A stretch of DNA of 64,000 nucleotides from Tateyamaria omphalii (GTDB taxonomy: Bacteria > Pseudomonadota > Alphaproteobacteria > Rhodobacterales > Rhodobacteraceae): the NCBI RefSeq assembly GCF_001969365.1, contig NZ_CP019312.1:3534001-3598000 (forward strand), read 5' to 3'. Of the stretch, positions 44,963-53,528 are shown one piece after another. Positions within the stretch are counted from its first letter, which is position 1. The number at the start of each line of letters is the position of its first letter. The notes under the pieces were generated by a model. It saw only the letters and a program-made list of their open reading frames with translations. It was not told where the DNA came from and made no database searches. Position numbers and translations under genes: made by a program.

Positions 44963-47407
44963 ATGAGCGATTTTCCAACAACGGCCCGCGTGGTCATCAT
45001 CGGCGGCGGAGCGGTCGGCACCTCGGCCCTGTACCATCTGGCCAAGGCGGGGTGGAAAGACTGCGTGCTCTTGGAAAAGAACGAGCTGACGGCAGGCTCG
45101 ACCTGGCATGCGGCGGGCAACTGCCCGAACTTCTCGTCCTCCTGGGCCGTGATGAACATGCAGCGCTACGGGCTCGAGATGTACCGGACGCTGGCCGACG
45201 ACGTTGACTACCCGATGAACTACCACGTGACGGGTGCCTTGCGCCTTGCGCATTCGAAGGAGCGGATGCAGGAGTTTGAACGCGTCGCCGGCATGGGTCG
45301 GTATCAGGGCCTTGAGATGCAGATGTGCACGCCGGATGAGTTGAAGGAATTCAACCCCTTCATGGAGACCCACGATCTGGCGGGCGGCCTGTGGGATCCG
45401 CTGGATGGCGACATCGACCCGGCACAGCTGACCCAGGCCATGGCGAAGGGCGCGCGGGACGCTGGGGGCCGGATCGAACGGTTTTGCCCGGTCATTGGCA
45501 TTGACCGCGATGGCGACGAGTGGATCGTGAAGACGGAAAAGGGTGACATCCGCGCCGAATACGTCGCCAACTGTGCTGGCTACTATGCGCAGCGCGTGGG
45601 CGAGATGTTCAAGCCCTTCGGTGGCCGTACGGTGCCCATGGTGGTCATGTCGCACCAATACTTCCTGACCGATGAGATCCCTGAACTGGCGGAGTGGACC
45701 AAGGAGAAGGGCCACAAGATGCCCATGATCCGCGACGTGGACATCAGCTATTACCTGCGGCAGGACAAGAATGGTCTGAACCTTGGGCCGTACGAGCGGA
45801 ATTGCAAGGCACACTGGGTGACGCCCGATGATCCGATGCCCGACGATTTCAGCTTCCAGCTTTATCCCGACGATCTGGAGCGGCTTGAGTTCTATATCGA
45901 AGACGCGATGGAGCGTGTCCCGGCCCTCGGGACCGCAGGTGTGGGCCGCAACATCAACGGTCCCATCCCATACGCCCCCGATGGGTTGCCGATGATCGGG
46001 CCCATGCCCGGCGTCAAGAACGCGTTCGAGGCGCATTCCTTTACCTTCGGCATTGCCCAGGGCGGTGGCGCGGGCAAGGTGCTGTCCGAATGGATCATGC
46101 ATGGCGAGACCGAGTGGGACATGTGGGCCGTCGATCCACGCCGCTACACCGACTATGCCGATCACAACTATTGCCTGTCGAAAGCGCTGGAAACATACGG
46201 CCACGAATACGCGATGCACTTCCCGCACCACGAATGGCCCGCCGGACGCGACAAGAAGCTATCGCCCAACCACGACCGCTTGCTGGCCGACGGCGCGCAG
46301 ATGGGCGCTTACAACGGCTGGGAGCGGGCGAACTGGTTTGCCAAGGATGGTGATGACACCTCAGAGGAAGCCACGCAGACCTGGGACCGTGAAGGTCCAT
46401 GGGAACAGCGGATCAAGGAAGAGGTCGAAGAGGTGCGCGATGGCGTCGGCGTCATAGATATGTGTGGCTTCTCGCGCTATTCGCTCGCGGGCCAAGGTGC
46501 CGCCGAATTCCTGCGCACCCAGATCACCGGCGCGCTGCCCAAGGCGGCCCGGATGAACCTGTCTTACTTCGCCGACAGCCGGGGCCGTATCCTGACCGAA
46601 GTGTCGGTGATCCGACACGCAGAGGACGACTTCACCATCATGACCGCCGCCGTGGCGCAATGGCACGACTTTGAGTTGCTGGTGTCTCGCGCGCCCGAAG
46701 GCATTGAGATCAAGGACCTGTCCAAGGACGTCACGACCATGCTGGTAACCGGGCCAAAATCGCGCGACCTGTTCGCGGGTATCTCGGATGCCGATCTGAC
46801 GCTTGGCTGGCTGACTCACCAATCGGCGACTTTGGCAGGTGTGCCGGTGACCATGGCGCGCGTGTCCTTTGTGGGCGAACTGGGGTGGGAGGTGCACGCA
46901 CCGACCGATCAGGCGGCCAAGGTCTATGAGGCGATCCGCGATGCAGGCGCGACCCCGTTCGGCATGTACGCGTTGAACTCCATGCGGGTCGAAAAAGGCT
47001 ACCGCACATGGAAGGGTGATCTGTCGACCGACTACACCATGTTCGAAGGCGGGCTGGACCGTTTCGTCAAGCTGGACAAGCCGCAGGACTTCCCCGGCAA
47101 GGCCGCGTTGCAGAACGAAAAGCAGCAGGGATCGAAGAAGCGGTTTGTCACCATGCTGGTGGACGCGGGCGATCAGGACGCGCCTTACATGTCCACGATC
47201 TGGAGCGGTGATGATGTCGTGGGCGAGACGACCTCGGGCGCGTGGGGACATCGTATCAATGCCTCTGTCGCGTTGGGTGTTGTGCGGACGGATCTGTCTT
47301 CGCCAGGCACGACGCTTGAGGTCGAGATGTTTGGCAAGCGCTATCCGGCCACTGTGCAACCTGATCAGCCCCTGTGGGACCCGGAGAACGAACGGCTGCG
47401 CGCGTAG
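44963..47407 (+). CDS. FAD-dependent oxidoreductase with GcvT domain, dimethylglycine/sarcosine dehydrogenase type (paralogue 1)
   Basis: An 814-residue cytoplasmic enzyme. The N-terminal DAO-type FAD domain begins VVIIGGGAVGTSALYHL; His49 in STWHAAG matches the site of covalent FAD attachment in dimethylglycine and sarcosine dehydrogenases. A DAO C-terminal cap region ends around 420, followed by the folate-binding GcvT domains (ERANWFAKDG, GVGVIDMCGFSRY, FVGELGWEVH). The family oxidatively demethylates N-methyl glycines and transfers C1 to tetrahydrofolate or releases formaldehyde. Which substrate this paralogue uses cannot be read from sequence. It is part of a tight operon before the betaine-homocysteine methyltransferase-like gene. 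Confidence 0.9.
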   Translation: MSDFPTTARVVIIGGGAVGTSALYHLAKAGWKDCVLLEKNELTAGSTWHAAGNCPNFSSSWAVMNMQRYGLEMYRTLADDVDYPMNYHVTGALRLAHSKERMQEFERVAGMGRYQGLEMQMCTPDELKEFNPFMETHDLAGGLWDPLDGDIDPAQLTQAMAKGARDAGGRIERFCPVIGIDRDGDEWIVKTEKGDIRAEYVANCAGYYAQRVGEMFKPFGGRTVPMVVMSHQYFLTDEIPELAEWTKEKGHKMPMIRDVDISYYLRQDKNGLNLGPYERNCKAHWVTPDDPMPDDFSFQLYPDDLERLEFYIEDAMERVPALGTAGVGRNINGPIPYAPDGLPMIGPMPGVKNAFEAHSFTFGIAQGGGAGKVLSEWIMHGETEWDMWAVDPRRYTDYADHNYCLSKALETYGHEYAMHFPHHEWPAGRDKKLSPNHDRLLADGAQMGAYNGWERANWFAKDGDDTSEEATQTWDREGPWEQRIKEEVEEVRDGVGVIDMCGFSRYSLAGQGAAEFLRTQITGALPKAARMNLSYFADSRGRILTEVSVIRHAEDDFTIMTAAVAQWHDFELLVSRAPEGIEIKDLSKDVTTMLVTGPKSRDLFAGISDADLTLGWLTHQSATLAGVPVTMARVSFVGELGWEVHAPTDQAAKVYEAIRDAGATPFGMYALNSMRVEKGYRTWKGDLSTDYTMFEGGLDRFVKLDKPQDFPGKAALQNEKQQGSKKRFVTMLVDAGDQDAPYMSTIWSGDDVVGETTSGAWGHRINASVALGVVRTDLSSPGTTLEVEMFGKRYPATVQPDQPLWDPENERLRA

Positions 47408-47454
47408 CCGTTTTCTGAGCCAGAAAACGGACCGGAAACTGTATCGGTTTCCGG
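47408..47454. promoter_or_regulatory. Two tandem hairpins between FAD-GcvT gene 1 and the methyltransferase gene
   Basis: Hairpin 1 is CCGTTTTCTG-AGC-CAGAAAACGG (47408-47430), a perfect 10-bp stem directly after the stop. Hairpin 2 is CCGGAAAC-TGTATCG-GTTTCCGG (47432-47454), a perfect 8-bp stem. Neither has a T-run. They lie 19 bases before the next ATG and could set unequal expression by processing, stabilise the upstream transcript, or act as a partial terminator. Confidence 0.55.
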
Positions 47455-47473
47455 CGCCCTGCGAGAAAGAACA

Positions 47474-48370
47474 ATGGCAGAGATCACACTTCTTGACGGT
47501 GGCATGGGCCAGGAACTGGTGCACCGCGCCGGGGACAAGCCCACGCCGCTATGGTCCACACAGATCATGCTGGATCATCCCGGCATGGTCACGGCCGTGC
47601 ACAGGGATTTCTTTGCTGCCGGGGCCACGATTGCCACGACCAACAGCTATGCCATCCACCACGACCGTCTGACGGATACCCCGGTTGAGGGCGCGTTTAC
47701 GGCCCTGCACCAAAGCGCGCTTTACGAGGCGCGGACGGCGCGGCGCGAACATGGCGCCGGCCGTATTGCCGGTGCCATTGGCCCGTTGCGGGCGAGCTAC
47801 CGGCCGGATCTGCATCCCCCCGCCGACGAGGCTGTCCCGCTTTTTGCGGAGGTGGCCGAATTGCTGGCGCCTGGCTGTGATCTGCTGATCTGCGAAACGG
47901 TTGCGTCAGTCGCCCATGCGCGCGACATCCTTGCCGCCAGTGTGCCGCTGGGCTTGCCCGTCTGGCTGGCGCTCACGGTCGATGACCGCGATGGGTCGCG
48001 CCTGCGCTCGGGTGAACCGGTCGCTGATGTTGTGCCTGTCGCCGAGGACGGCGGTGCCGCCGCCATCCTGATCAACTGCTCGACGCCCGAGGCCATCCCG
48101 CCCGCCCTCGCGGCGCTCAAGGGCACGACCCTGCCCATTGGCGCCTATGCCAACGGGTTCGAACAGATCGCCGAAGGGTTCCTCGAGGACAAACCAACCG
48201 TCGATAGCCTGACCCTGCGCCGCGACTTTACGCCCGAACTTTACGCCGACCACGTCATGCAATGGGTCGCCTCCGGCGCCACCATCGTCGGCGGCTGTTG
48301 CGAAGTCAGCCCCGCCCATATTGCCGAAATCGCCCGCCGCCTGCGCGCTGCGGGCCACACCATCATCTGA
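47474..48370 (+). CDS. Homocysteine S-methyltransferase family protein, betaine-homocysteine methyltransferase-like
   Basis: A 298-residue TIM-barrel methyltransferase. The zinc ligands are Cys202 in ILINCSTPEA and Cys275-Cys276 in GGCCEVSPAH. The N-terminal segment LLDGGMGQELVHR holds the homocysteine-binding GGMG motif, and TTNSYAIHH follows. The family uses betaine, S-methylmethionine, DMSP or other donors. Position between two methylglycine dehydrogenase-like genes makes glycine betaine the most probable donor, with dimethylglycine as product; a DMSP-type donor cannot be excluded in a marine roseobacter. Spacing to the next gene is nine bases. Confidence 0.88.
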   Translation: MAEITLLDGGMGQELVHRAGDKPTPLWSTQIMLDHPGMVTAVHRDFFAAGATIATTNSYAIHHDRLTDTPVEGAFTALHQSALYEARTARREHGAGRIAGAIGPLRASYRPDLHPPADEAVPLFAEVAELLAPGCDLLICETVASVAHARDILAASVPLGLPVWLALTVDDRDGSRLRSGEPVADVVPVAEDGGAAAILINCSTPEAIPPALAALKGTTLPIGAYANGFEQIAEGFLEDKPTVDSLTLRRDFTPELYADHVMQWVASGATIVGGCCEVSPAHIAEIARRLRAAGHTII

Positions 48371-48379
48371 GGATACGCC

Positions 48380-50827
48380 ATGCCTGACCTTCCCTCCCAC
48401 GCCCGCGTCGTCATCATTGGCGGCGGTGTCATTGGATGTTCTGTTGCCTACCACCTGACCAAGCTGGGGTGGACAGATGTTGTTCTGCTGGAACGCAAGC
48501 AACTGACATCCGGCACCACCTGGCATGCGGCGGGCCTGATCGCGCAGTTGCGGGCAACGGCCAACATGACCAAGCTGGCGCGTTATTCGCAGGAGCTGTA
48601 CGGCGATCTGGAAGCGGAAACCGGGGTTGCGACCGGCTTCAAACGCGTGGGGTCGATCACCGCCGCCCTGACCGAAGAGCGGCTGGAAGAGCTGCGCCGC
48701 CAGGCGGGCATGGCCCGCGCCTTTGGTGTGGAGGTCGAGGAGATTTCGCCAACAGAGGTCAAGGCCCGCTACGACCATCTGAACATCGACGACGTGACGG
48801 GTGGTGTCTATTTGCCCCTCGACGGTCAGGGCGACCCGGCCAACATCGCGCTTGCGCTGGCCAAAGGCGCGCGTCAGCGTGGGGCCAAGGTGCAAGAGCG
48901 GGTGGCCGTGACCCACATCGCGCGCGAGGGTCGCAAGGTCACGGGCGTGGATTGGCAGGGCGAGGATGGCACCAACGGCCATATCGCCTGCGACATGATC
49001 GTGAACTGCGCGGGCATGTGGGGCCGCGAAGTGGGCAAGATGACGGGCGTGAACGTGCCGCTGCAGGCTTGCGAGCACTTCTACATCGTGACCGAGGCCA
49101 TTCAGGGCCTGACGCAACTGCCCGTGCTGCGCGTGCCGGACGAGTGCGCGTATTACAAGGAAGACGCAGGGAAAATGCTGCTGGGCGCGTTTGAGCCAAA
49201 CGCGAAGCCCTGGGCCGTGGACGGCATTCCGCGCGACTTTGAATTCGACCAACTGCCCGAGGACTTTGATCATTTCGAGCCGATCCTCGAAGCGGCGGTG
49301 AACCGGATGCCCATGCTGGCGGAGGCGGGCATCCACACCTTCTTCAACGGGCCGGAGAGTTTTACGCCCGACGACGCCTACCACCTTGGCCTCGCGCCCG
49401 AGATGGACAATGTCTGGGTCGCCTGTGGCTTCAACTCCATCGGTATCCAGTCGGCGGGTGGCGCGGGCATGGCGCTGGCGCAGTGGATGCAGGATGGAGA
49501 CAAACCCTTTGACCTCGGCGACGTTGATATCAGCCGGATGCAGCCGTTCCAGGGCAACAAGACCTACCTCGCTGAACGCTCGACCGAGACGCTGGGCCTG
49601 CTTTATGCCGACCACTTCCCCTTCCGGCAAAAGGCGACCGCGCGCGGGGTGCGCCGCAGTCCGTTTCACAGCCATCTGATCCAGCAGGGCGCCGTGATGG
49701 GTGAGTTCGCGGGATGGGAGCGCGCCAACTGGATCGCCCGCAACGGTCAGCAACCGGCTTACGAATACTCGTGGAGGCGCCAGAATTTCTTTGGCAACGT
49801 CGCCGACGAACACAAGGCGATCCGCGAGAATGTGGGCATGTACGACATGTCCTCCTTCGGCAAGATCCGGGTGGAAGGGCGCGACGCCGAGGCGTTCATG
49901 AACTACGTAGGCGGCGGCAACTATACGGTGCCGGTGGGCAAGATCGTCTATACCCAGTTCCTGAACAACACTGGCGGGATCGAGGCGGACGTGACCGTCA
50001 CACGCCTGTCAGAAACGGCCTATCTGGTCGTGACCCCGGCAGCGACGCGACTTGCTGACCAGACCTGGATGCAGCGCCACGTGGGTGACTTCAACGTCGT
50101 CATCACGGACGTCACAGCAGGCGAAGGCGTGCTGGCCGTGATGGGGCCAAATGCCCGTAAACTCTTGCAAATGGTCAGCCCCGCCGACTTCTCGAACGAG
50201 GTCAATCCGTTTGGTACGGCGCAAGAGATCGAGATCGGCATGGGCCTCGCCCGGGTGCACCGGGTGACTTACGTGGGTGAGCTTGGATGGGAGGTTTACG
50301 TCTCCTCCGACATGGCCGGTCACGTGTTTGAAACGCTGTATGAGGCGGGGCAGGATCTGGGTATGTCGCTGTGTGGGATGCACATGATGGACACGTGTCG
50401 CATCGAAAAGGGCTTCCGCCATTTTGGCCATGACATCACCTGCGAAGATCATGTGCTGGAAGCGGGTTTGGGCTTTGCCGTGAAAAAGGACAAGCCGTCC
50501 TTCATCGGGCGCGATGCGGTGCTGCGCAAGCGGGACGAAGGGCTGGAGAACCGGCTGCTGCAATTCAAGCTGACCGATCCCGAGCCGCTGCTGTATCACA
50601 ATGAGCCGATTGTGCGGAACGGTGATATCGTGGGGTATCTCAGTTCAGGTGCGTATGGACACCATCTGGGGGCTGCGATGGGCCTGGGCTATGTGCCCTG
50701 CAAGGGCGAGACGGCGGCGGAGGTTTTGGGCTCCACCTTCGAGATTGACGTGGCTGGCACACGGGTGCTGGCAGAGGCGTCGTTGAAGCCGATGTATGAC
50801 CCGAAATCCGAGCGCGTGAAGGCGTGA
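48380..50827 (+). CDS. FAD-dependent oxidoreductase with GcvT domain, dimethylglycine/sarcosine dehydrogenase type (paralogue 2)
   Basis: An 815-residue paralogue of the gene upstream, with the same domain order: FAD-binding VVIIGGGVIGCSVAYHL, His49 in TTWHAAGL, cap domain, then GcvT domains (ERANWIARNG, NVGMYDMSSFGKI, VGELGWEVYV). The N-terminal halves differ in the substrate-side loops: here IAQLRATANMTKLARYSQEL, in paralogue 1 NCPNFSSSWAVMNMQRYGLE. This suggests different substrates, for example dimethylglycine for one and sarcosine for the other. GAGGAT precedes the ATG, nine bases after the methyltransferase stop. It is the last clear gene of the unit. Confidence 0.9.
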   Translation: MPDLPSHARVVIIGGGVIGCSVAYHLTKLGWTDVVLLERKQLTSGTTWHAAGLIAQLRATANMTKLARYSQELYGDLEAETGVATGFKRVGSITAALTEERLEELRRQAGMARAFGVEVEEISPTEVKARYDHLNIDDVTGGVYLPLDGQGDPANIALALAKGARQRGAKVQERVAVTHIAREGRKVTGVDWQGEDGTNGHIACDMIVNCAGMWGREVGKMTGVNVPLQACEHFYIVTEAIQGLTQLPVLRVPDECAYYKEDAGKMLLGAFEPNAKPWAVDGIPRDFEFDQLPEDFDHFEPILEAAVNRMPMLAEAGIHTFFNGPESFTPDDAYHLGLAPEMDNVWVACGFNSIGIQSAGGAGMALAQWMQDGDKPFDLGDVDISRMQPFQGNKTYLAERSTETLGLLYADHFPFRQKATARGVRRSPFHSHLIQQGAVMGEFAGWERANWIARNGQQPAYEYSWRRQNFFGNVADEHKAIRENVGMYDMSSFGKIRVEGRDAEAFMNYVGGGNYTVPVGKIVYTQFLNNTGGIEADVTVTRLSETAYLVVTPAATRLADQTWMQRHVGDFNVVITDVTAGEGVLAVMGPNARKLLQMVSPADFSNEVNPFGTAQEIEIGMGLARVHRVTYVGELGWEVYVSSDMAGHVFETLYEAGQDLGMSLCGMHMMDTCRIEKGFRHFGHDITCEDHVLEAGLGFAVKKDKPSFIGRDAVLRKRDEGLENRLLQFKLTDPEPLLYHNEPIVRNGDIVGYLSSGAYGHHLGAAMGLGYVPCKGETAAEVLGSTFEIDVAGTRVLAEASLKPMYDPKSERVKA

Positions 50828-50873
50828 CGCGGGTTTGAACCGGTGTTAGGGGTGGGCCGGAAAGGACCACCCC

Positions 50874-51767
50874 ATGACACAACCATCCGGTGATACGCCC
50901 CAAGGGCTCGGCTTTGCCGTATCCGCCTATTTTCTTTGGGGTTTTCTGCCGCTTTATATGAAGCTGCTGGACCATCTTGGTCCGGCGGAGGTGGTGGCGC
51001 ATCGGATCATCTGGTCGGTGCCGATTGCAGCGCTCTTGCTGATCCTGCTGCGGCGCACGGGCGACCTGATGACGGCGCTGCGCAATCCGCGGATGTTGGC
51101 GATGGGGTGTGTGACGGCGACGCTGATCACGTTGAACTGGGGCATCTACGTCTGGGCGATCACCAGTGGTCACGCGCTGGACGCGGCGCTTGGGTATTAC
51201 ATCAACCCCTTGTTTTCAGTGGCCTTGGGCGCGGTTTTGCTGGGTGAACGGATGACCGGGGCGCAGAAGGTTGCCATCGGATTGGCGGCCTGTGCTGTGG
51301 TGGTCCTGACCGTCTCGGCAGGCGTTGTGCCGTGGGCGGCGCTTGGGTTGACGGTGACCTGGGGGTTCTATGCGCTGGCGAAGAAGCAGTTGCCGATTGG
51401 GCCAAACCAGGGGTTTTTGCTTGAAGTGTTGATCCTGCTGGTCCCGGCGCTGGCCTATGTCGGGTGGCTGGCCAGCACAGGACAGGGGCAGTTTCTGGTG
51501 GGCGATTTTGGCACCGACTGGTTGTTGCTGGGTTGCGGGGCGGTCACGGCTATCCCGTTGATTTTGTATGCAAATGGGGCCAAGGGGCTGCGCCTGACGA
51601 CAATCGCGATCCTGCAATACATCGCGCCGACGATGATTTTTCTGTGCGCCGTTGTGGTGTTCAAGGAGCCCTTCGGGCAGGCGCGGATGATCGCGTTTCC
51701 GATGATCTGGGCGGCGCTGGTGATCTATTCGGTGTCGATGGTGCGGCAGATGCGGGCGACGGCTTAG
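50874..51767 (+). CDS. rarD: EamA family transporter RarD
   Basis: A 297-residue inner-membrane protein with ten hydrophobic segments of the drug/metabolite transporter superfamily. RarD features are AYFLWGFLPLYMKLLDHLGP near the start, EVVAHRIIWSVP, NWGIYVWAITSGHALDAALG and YINPLFSVALGAVLLGER, and later ILQYIAPTMIFL. RarD was named for chloramphenicol sensitivity; its natural substrate is unknown. AAAGGA lies about seven bases before the ATG. The end overlaps the convergent esterase gene by four bases. Confidence 0.92.
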   Translation: MTQPSGDTPQGLGFAVSAYFLWGFLPLYMKLLDHLGPAEVVAHRIIWSVPIAALLLILLRRTGDLMTALRNPRMLAMGCVTATLITLNWGIYVWAITSGHALDAALGYYINPLFSVALGAVLLGERMTGAQKVAIGLAACAVVVLTVSAGVVPWAALGLTVTWGFYALAKKQLPIGPNQGFLLEVLILLVPALAYVGWLASTGQGQFLVGDFGTDWLLLGCGAVTAIPLILYANGAKGLRLTTIAILQYIAPTMIFLCAVVVFKEPFGQARMIAFPMIWAALVIYSVSMVRQMRATA

Positions 51768-52561
51768 GAGCCTTCGAACCACTGTTTGGCAAGGGTCGTC
51801 CAGCCGCGTGGCATGCCGTGGCCGCCATCGTGTTCGCAGAATTTTGTCGCGCCATTTGAACAGCTTGCGTTCCAGTCGCGGCAGCGGAATTGGTCGCCGA
51901 TCTCGATGGTGTCGGGATGCGTGCGGCACTGGTTGGCGGTGCGGGCCAGCGCAAGGCTGTCCCACAGGCTGCCCTGGTGCCAGTCGCGGATGGCGCGCCC
52001 TTCGAAGGGGACCTGGTTGTCGGCGAAGCCGTGGATTTGCAGAAAGCGGACGGGGGCGTTTGGGCAGTCGGTTGTGTCGTTGGGTTCGCGGAGTGCGCCG
52101 GCGATGGAGACGTAGGCAGCGAAGGCGTCGGCCTGTTTGCAGGCCATGAGCCAAGCCATTGATCCCCCTGCGGAAAAGCCCGCGACATAGATGCGGTTCG
52201 GGTCGATGCGCGCCTTGGTTTTCGCGTCCTCCACGACGTCCAGAACAAAGCCGACATCGTCTCGGGCGCTGCCATCGCGGCCCGGCCAGAACCGGGTTTC
52301 TCGACCGGGGATTTGCTGGCCGTTTGGGGCGATGACGACATAGCCTGCGTCGGCGAATTCCGATTGGATCCCGCCGCGGAAAATCATTTGGCCGCTGGCG
52401 TTGTGACCATGGAAAAAGACGAGCGCAGGTTTGGGGTCAGGCCCGGTTTCGGCGCCGGTCATGTGGTAGCTGCCGCCGTCGATCGCGCAGGCGGCGTCGG
52501 GGCCGCATTGGGCAAAGGCGAGGGTTGGCAGGGCGAGGAGAAGGGCGGCTAAGTGTTTCAT
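51764..52561 (-). CDS. Polyhydroxybutyrate depolymerase-like esterase, secreted
   Basis: A 265-residue alpha/beta hydrolase of the LpqC/PHB-depolymerase type-1 family. A signal peptide is present (MKHLAALLLALPTLAFAQ). The oxyanion region is VFFHGHNASG, nucleophile Ser130 lies in GFSAGGSMAW, and the catalytic His is in HDGGHGMP near the C-terminus. Cysteine pairs (CGPDAAC, CRTH...CRDWNASC, CEHD) suggest disulfides in the periplasm. Homologues also act as feruloyl or acetyl xylan esterases, so the substrate is open. It is convergent with rarD. Confidence 0.85.
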   Translation of the reverse strand: MKHLAALLLALPTLAFAQCGPDAACAIDGGSYHMTGAETGPDPKPALVFFHGHNASGQMIFRGGIQSEFADAGYVVIAPNGQQIPGRETRFWPGRDGSARDDVGFVLDVVEDAKTKARIDPNRIYVAGFSAGGSMAWLMACKQADAFAAYVSIAGALREPNDTTDCPNAPVRFLQIHGFADNQVPFEGRAIRDWHQGSLWDSLALARTANQCRTHPDTIEIGDQFRCRDWNASCSNGATKFCEHDGGHGMPRGWTTLAKQWFEGS

Positions 52562-52667
52562 ATCGCTGACAGAACACGGGGTGGCGTATTAGGCAAACGC
52601 TGTGTCTGTGCCTCTCTCAAACGTGATCGGACTTGCCAAATGTTCGCGCATTTGTCAGGCGGGCGGG

Positions 52668-53315
52668 ATGGATGATGTCTATGCCCCGCCTGATGAACCG
52701 CTCGACATTCTGCATGATGATGCGGAGATGTTGGTGGTGTCCAAACCGTCGGGTTTGTTGAGCGTTCCGGGCAAGGGGGAGCACCTGTCGGATTGCCTGA
52801 TTGCGCGGGTGCAGGCGGTGTGGCCGCAGGCGTTGTTGGTGCATCGGCTCGACCGGGATACGAGCGGGGTGATGGTGTTTGGATTGACGCCCCATGCGCA
52901 GCGGTTCCTGTCCAAGCAGTTCGAACTGCGGGCGGCGAAAAAGACATATGTCGCAAGGGTTTGGGGGCGCATGACACCCAAGACGGGGCGGGTCGATCTG
53001 CCCCTGATCGTGGACTGGCCGAACCGGCCCAGGCAGCATGTGGACCATGAGAATGGCAAGCCCGCGGTGACCGATTGGCGGGTGCTGCGCGACACCGAAA
53101 CGGAGAGCCGGGTGCGGTTGATGCCGCAGACGGGGCGGAGCCATCAGCTGCGGGTGCATATGATGGAATTGGGCCATCCGATCCTGGGTGATCCGTTCTA
53201 TGCGGACGGACTTGCGCGGGACTTTGAGCGGTTGATGCTGCATTCGGAGGAGCTGCGGATCAAGCATCCGGACAGTGGCAAGATGATGCGGTTTCGGGCT
53301 GCTGCGCCGTTCTGA
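52668..53315 (+). CDS. RluA family pseudouridine synthase
   Basis: A 215-residue RNA pseudouridine synthase. Catalytic Asp62 is in the HRLDRDTSG motif. Further landmarks are VSKPSGLLSVPG, KKTYVARVWG, LMPQTGRSHQLRVHM, LGHPILGDPFY and LMLHSEEL. The short N-terminus without an S4 domain places it near RluA (which modifies 23S rRNA position 746 and some tRNAs) rather than RluC/D. The ATG at 52668 is the first codon after which similarity begins; the open frame extends 22 codons upstream without recognisable content. Confidence 0.9.
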   Translation: MDDVYAPPDEPLDILHDDAEMLVVSKPSGLLSVPGKGEHLSDCLIARVQAVWPQALLVHRLDRDTSGVMVFGLTPHAQRFLSKQFELRAAKKTYVARVWGRMTPKTGRVDLPLIVDWPNRPRQHVDHENGKPAVTDWRVLRDTETESRVRLMPQTGRSHQLRVHMMELGHPILGDPFYADGLARDFERLMLHSEELRIKHPDSGKMMRFRAAAPF

Positions 53316-53416
53316 GACGCAACGTTCGGTGGGGCTGCTAAGCCCCTTGGCGACGCGACGTCGCAAAACGGGCGTTAACGCCTTGCAGGCAAGGGGTTTG
53401 GGGCGATGCACGGACC

Positions 53417-53460
53417 GTACACAAGGCGTGCACAGCCTGTGCACCGGCTGTGCACCACTT
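53417..53460 (+). repeat. Four tandem 11-bp repeats
   Basis: GTACACAAGGC, GTGCACAGCCT, GTGCACCGGCT and GTGCACCACTT follow each other without gaps. The constant part is GTRCAC at exact 11-base steps, close to one helical turn, so all copies face the same side of DNA. The first to third copies also give the palindrome GTGCACAG-C-CTGTGCAC. The site lies in the 341-base gap between the RluA-family and aldehyde dehydrogenase stops, flanked by GTTAAC at about 53382 and 53476. A binding site for a regulator or nucleoid protein is possible. Confidence 0.65.
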
Positions 53461-53528
53461 GGCGCGATTTGCGGGTGTTAACGGTGCGGACGGTGGCAAA
53501 GGTTAAGCGCGCGTAAATGCCGGCGGAT

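Noticed and set aside
47906..49813. 635-codon open frame antisense to the second FAD-GcvT gene and the end of the methyltransferase gene
   Set aside because: It spans two genes on the other strand, has no motif, and follows from third-position GC.
53417..53460. Possible CRISPR array
   Set aside because: Repeats are only 11 bases long, directly adjacent and without spacers; no cas genes are present.
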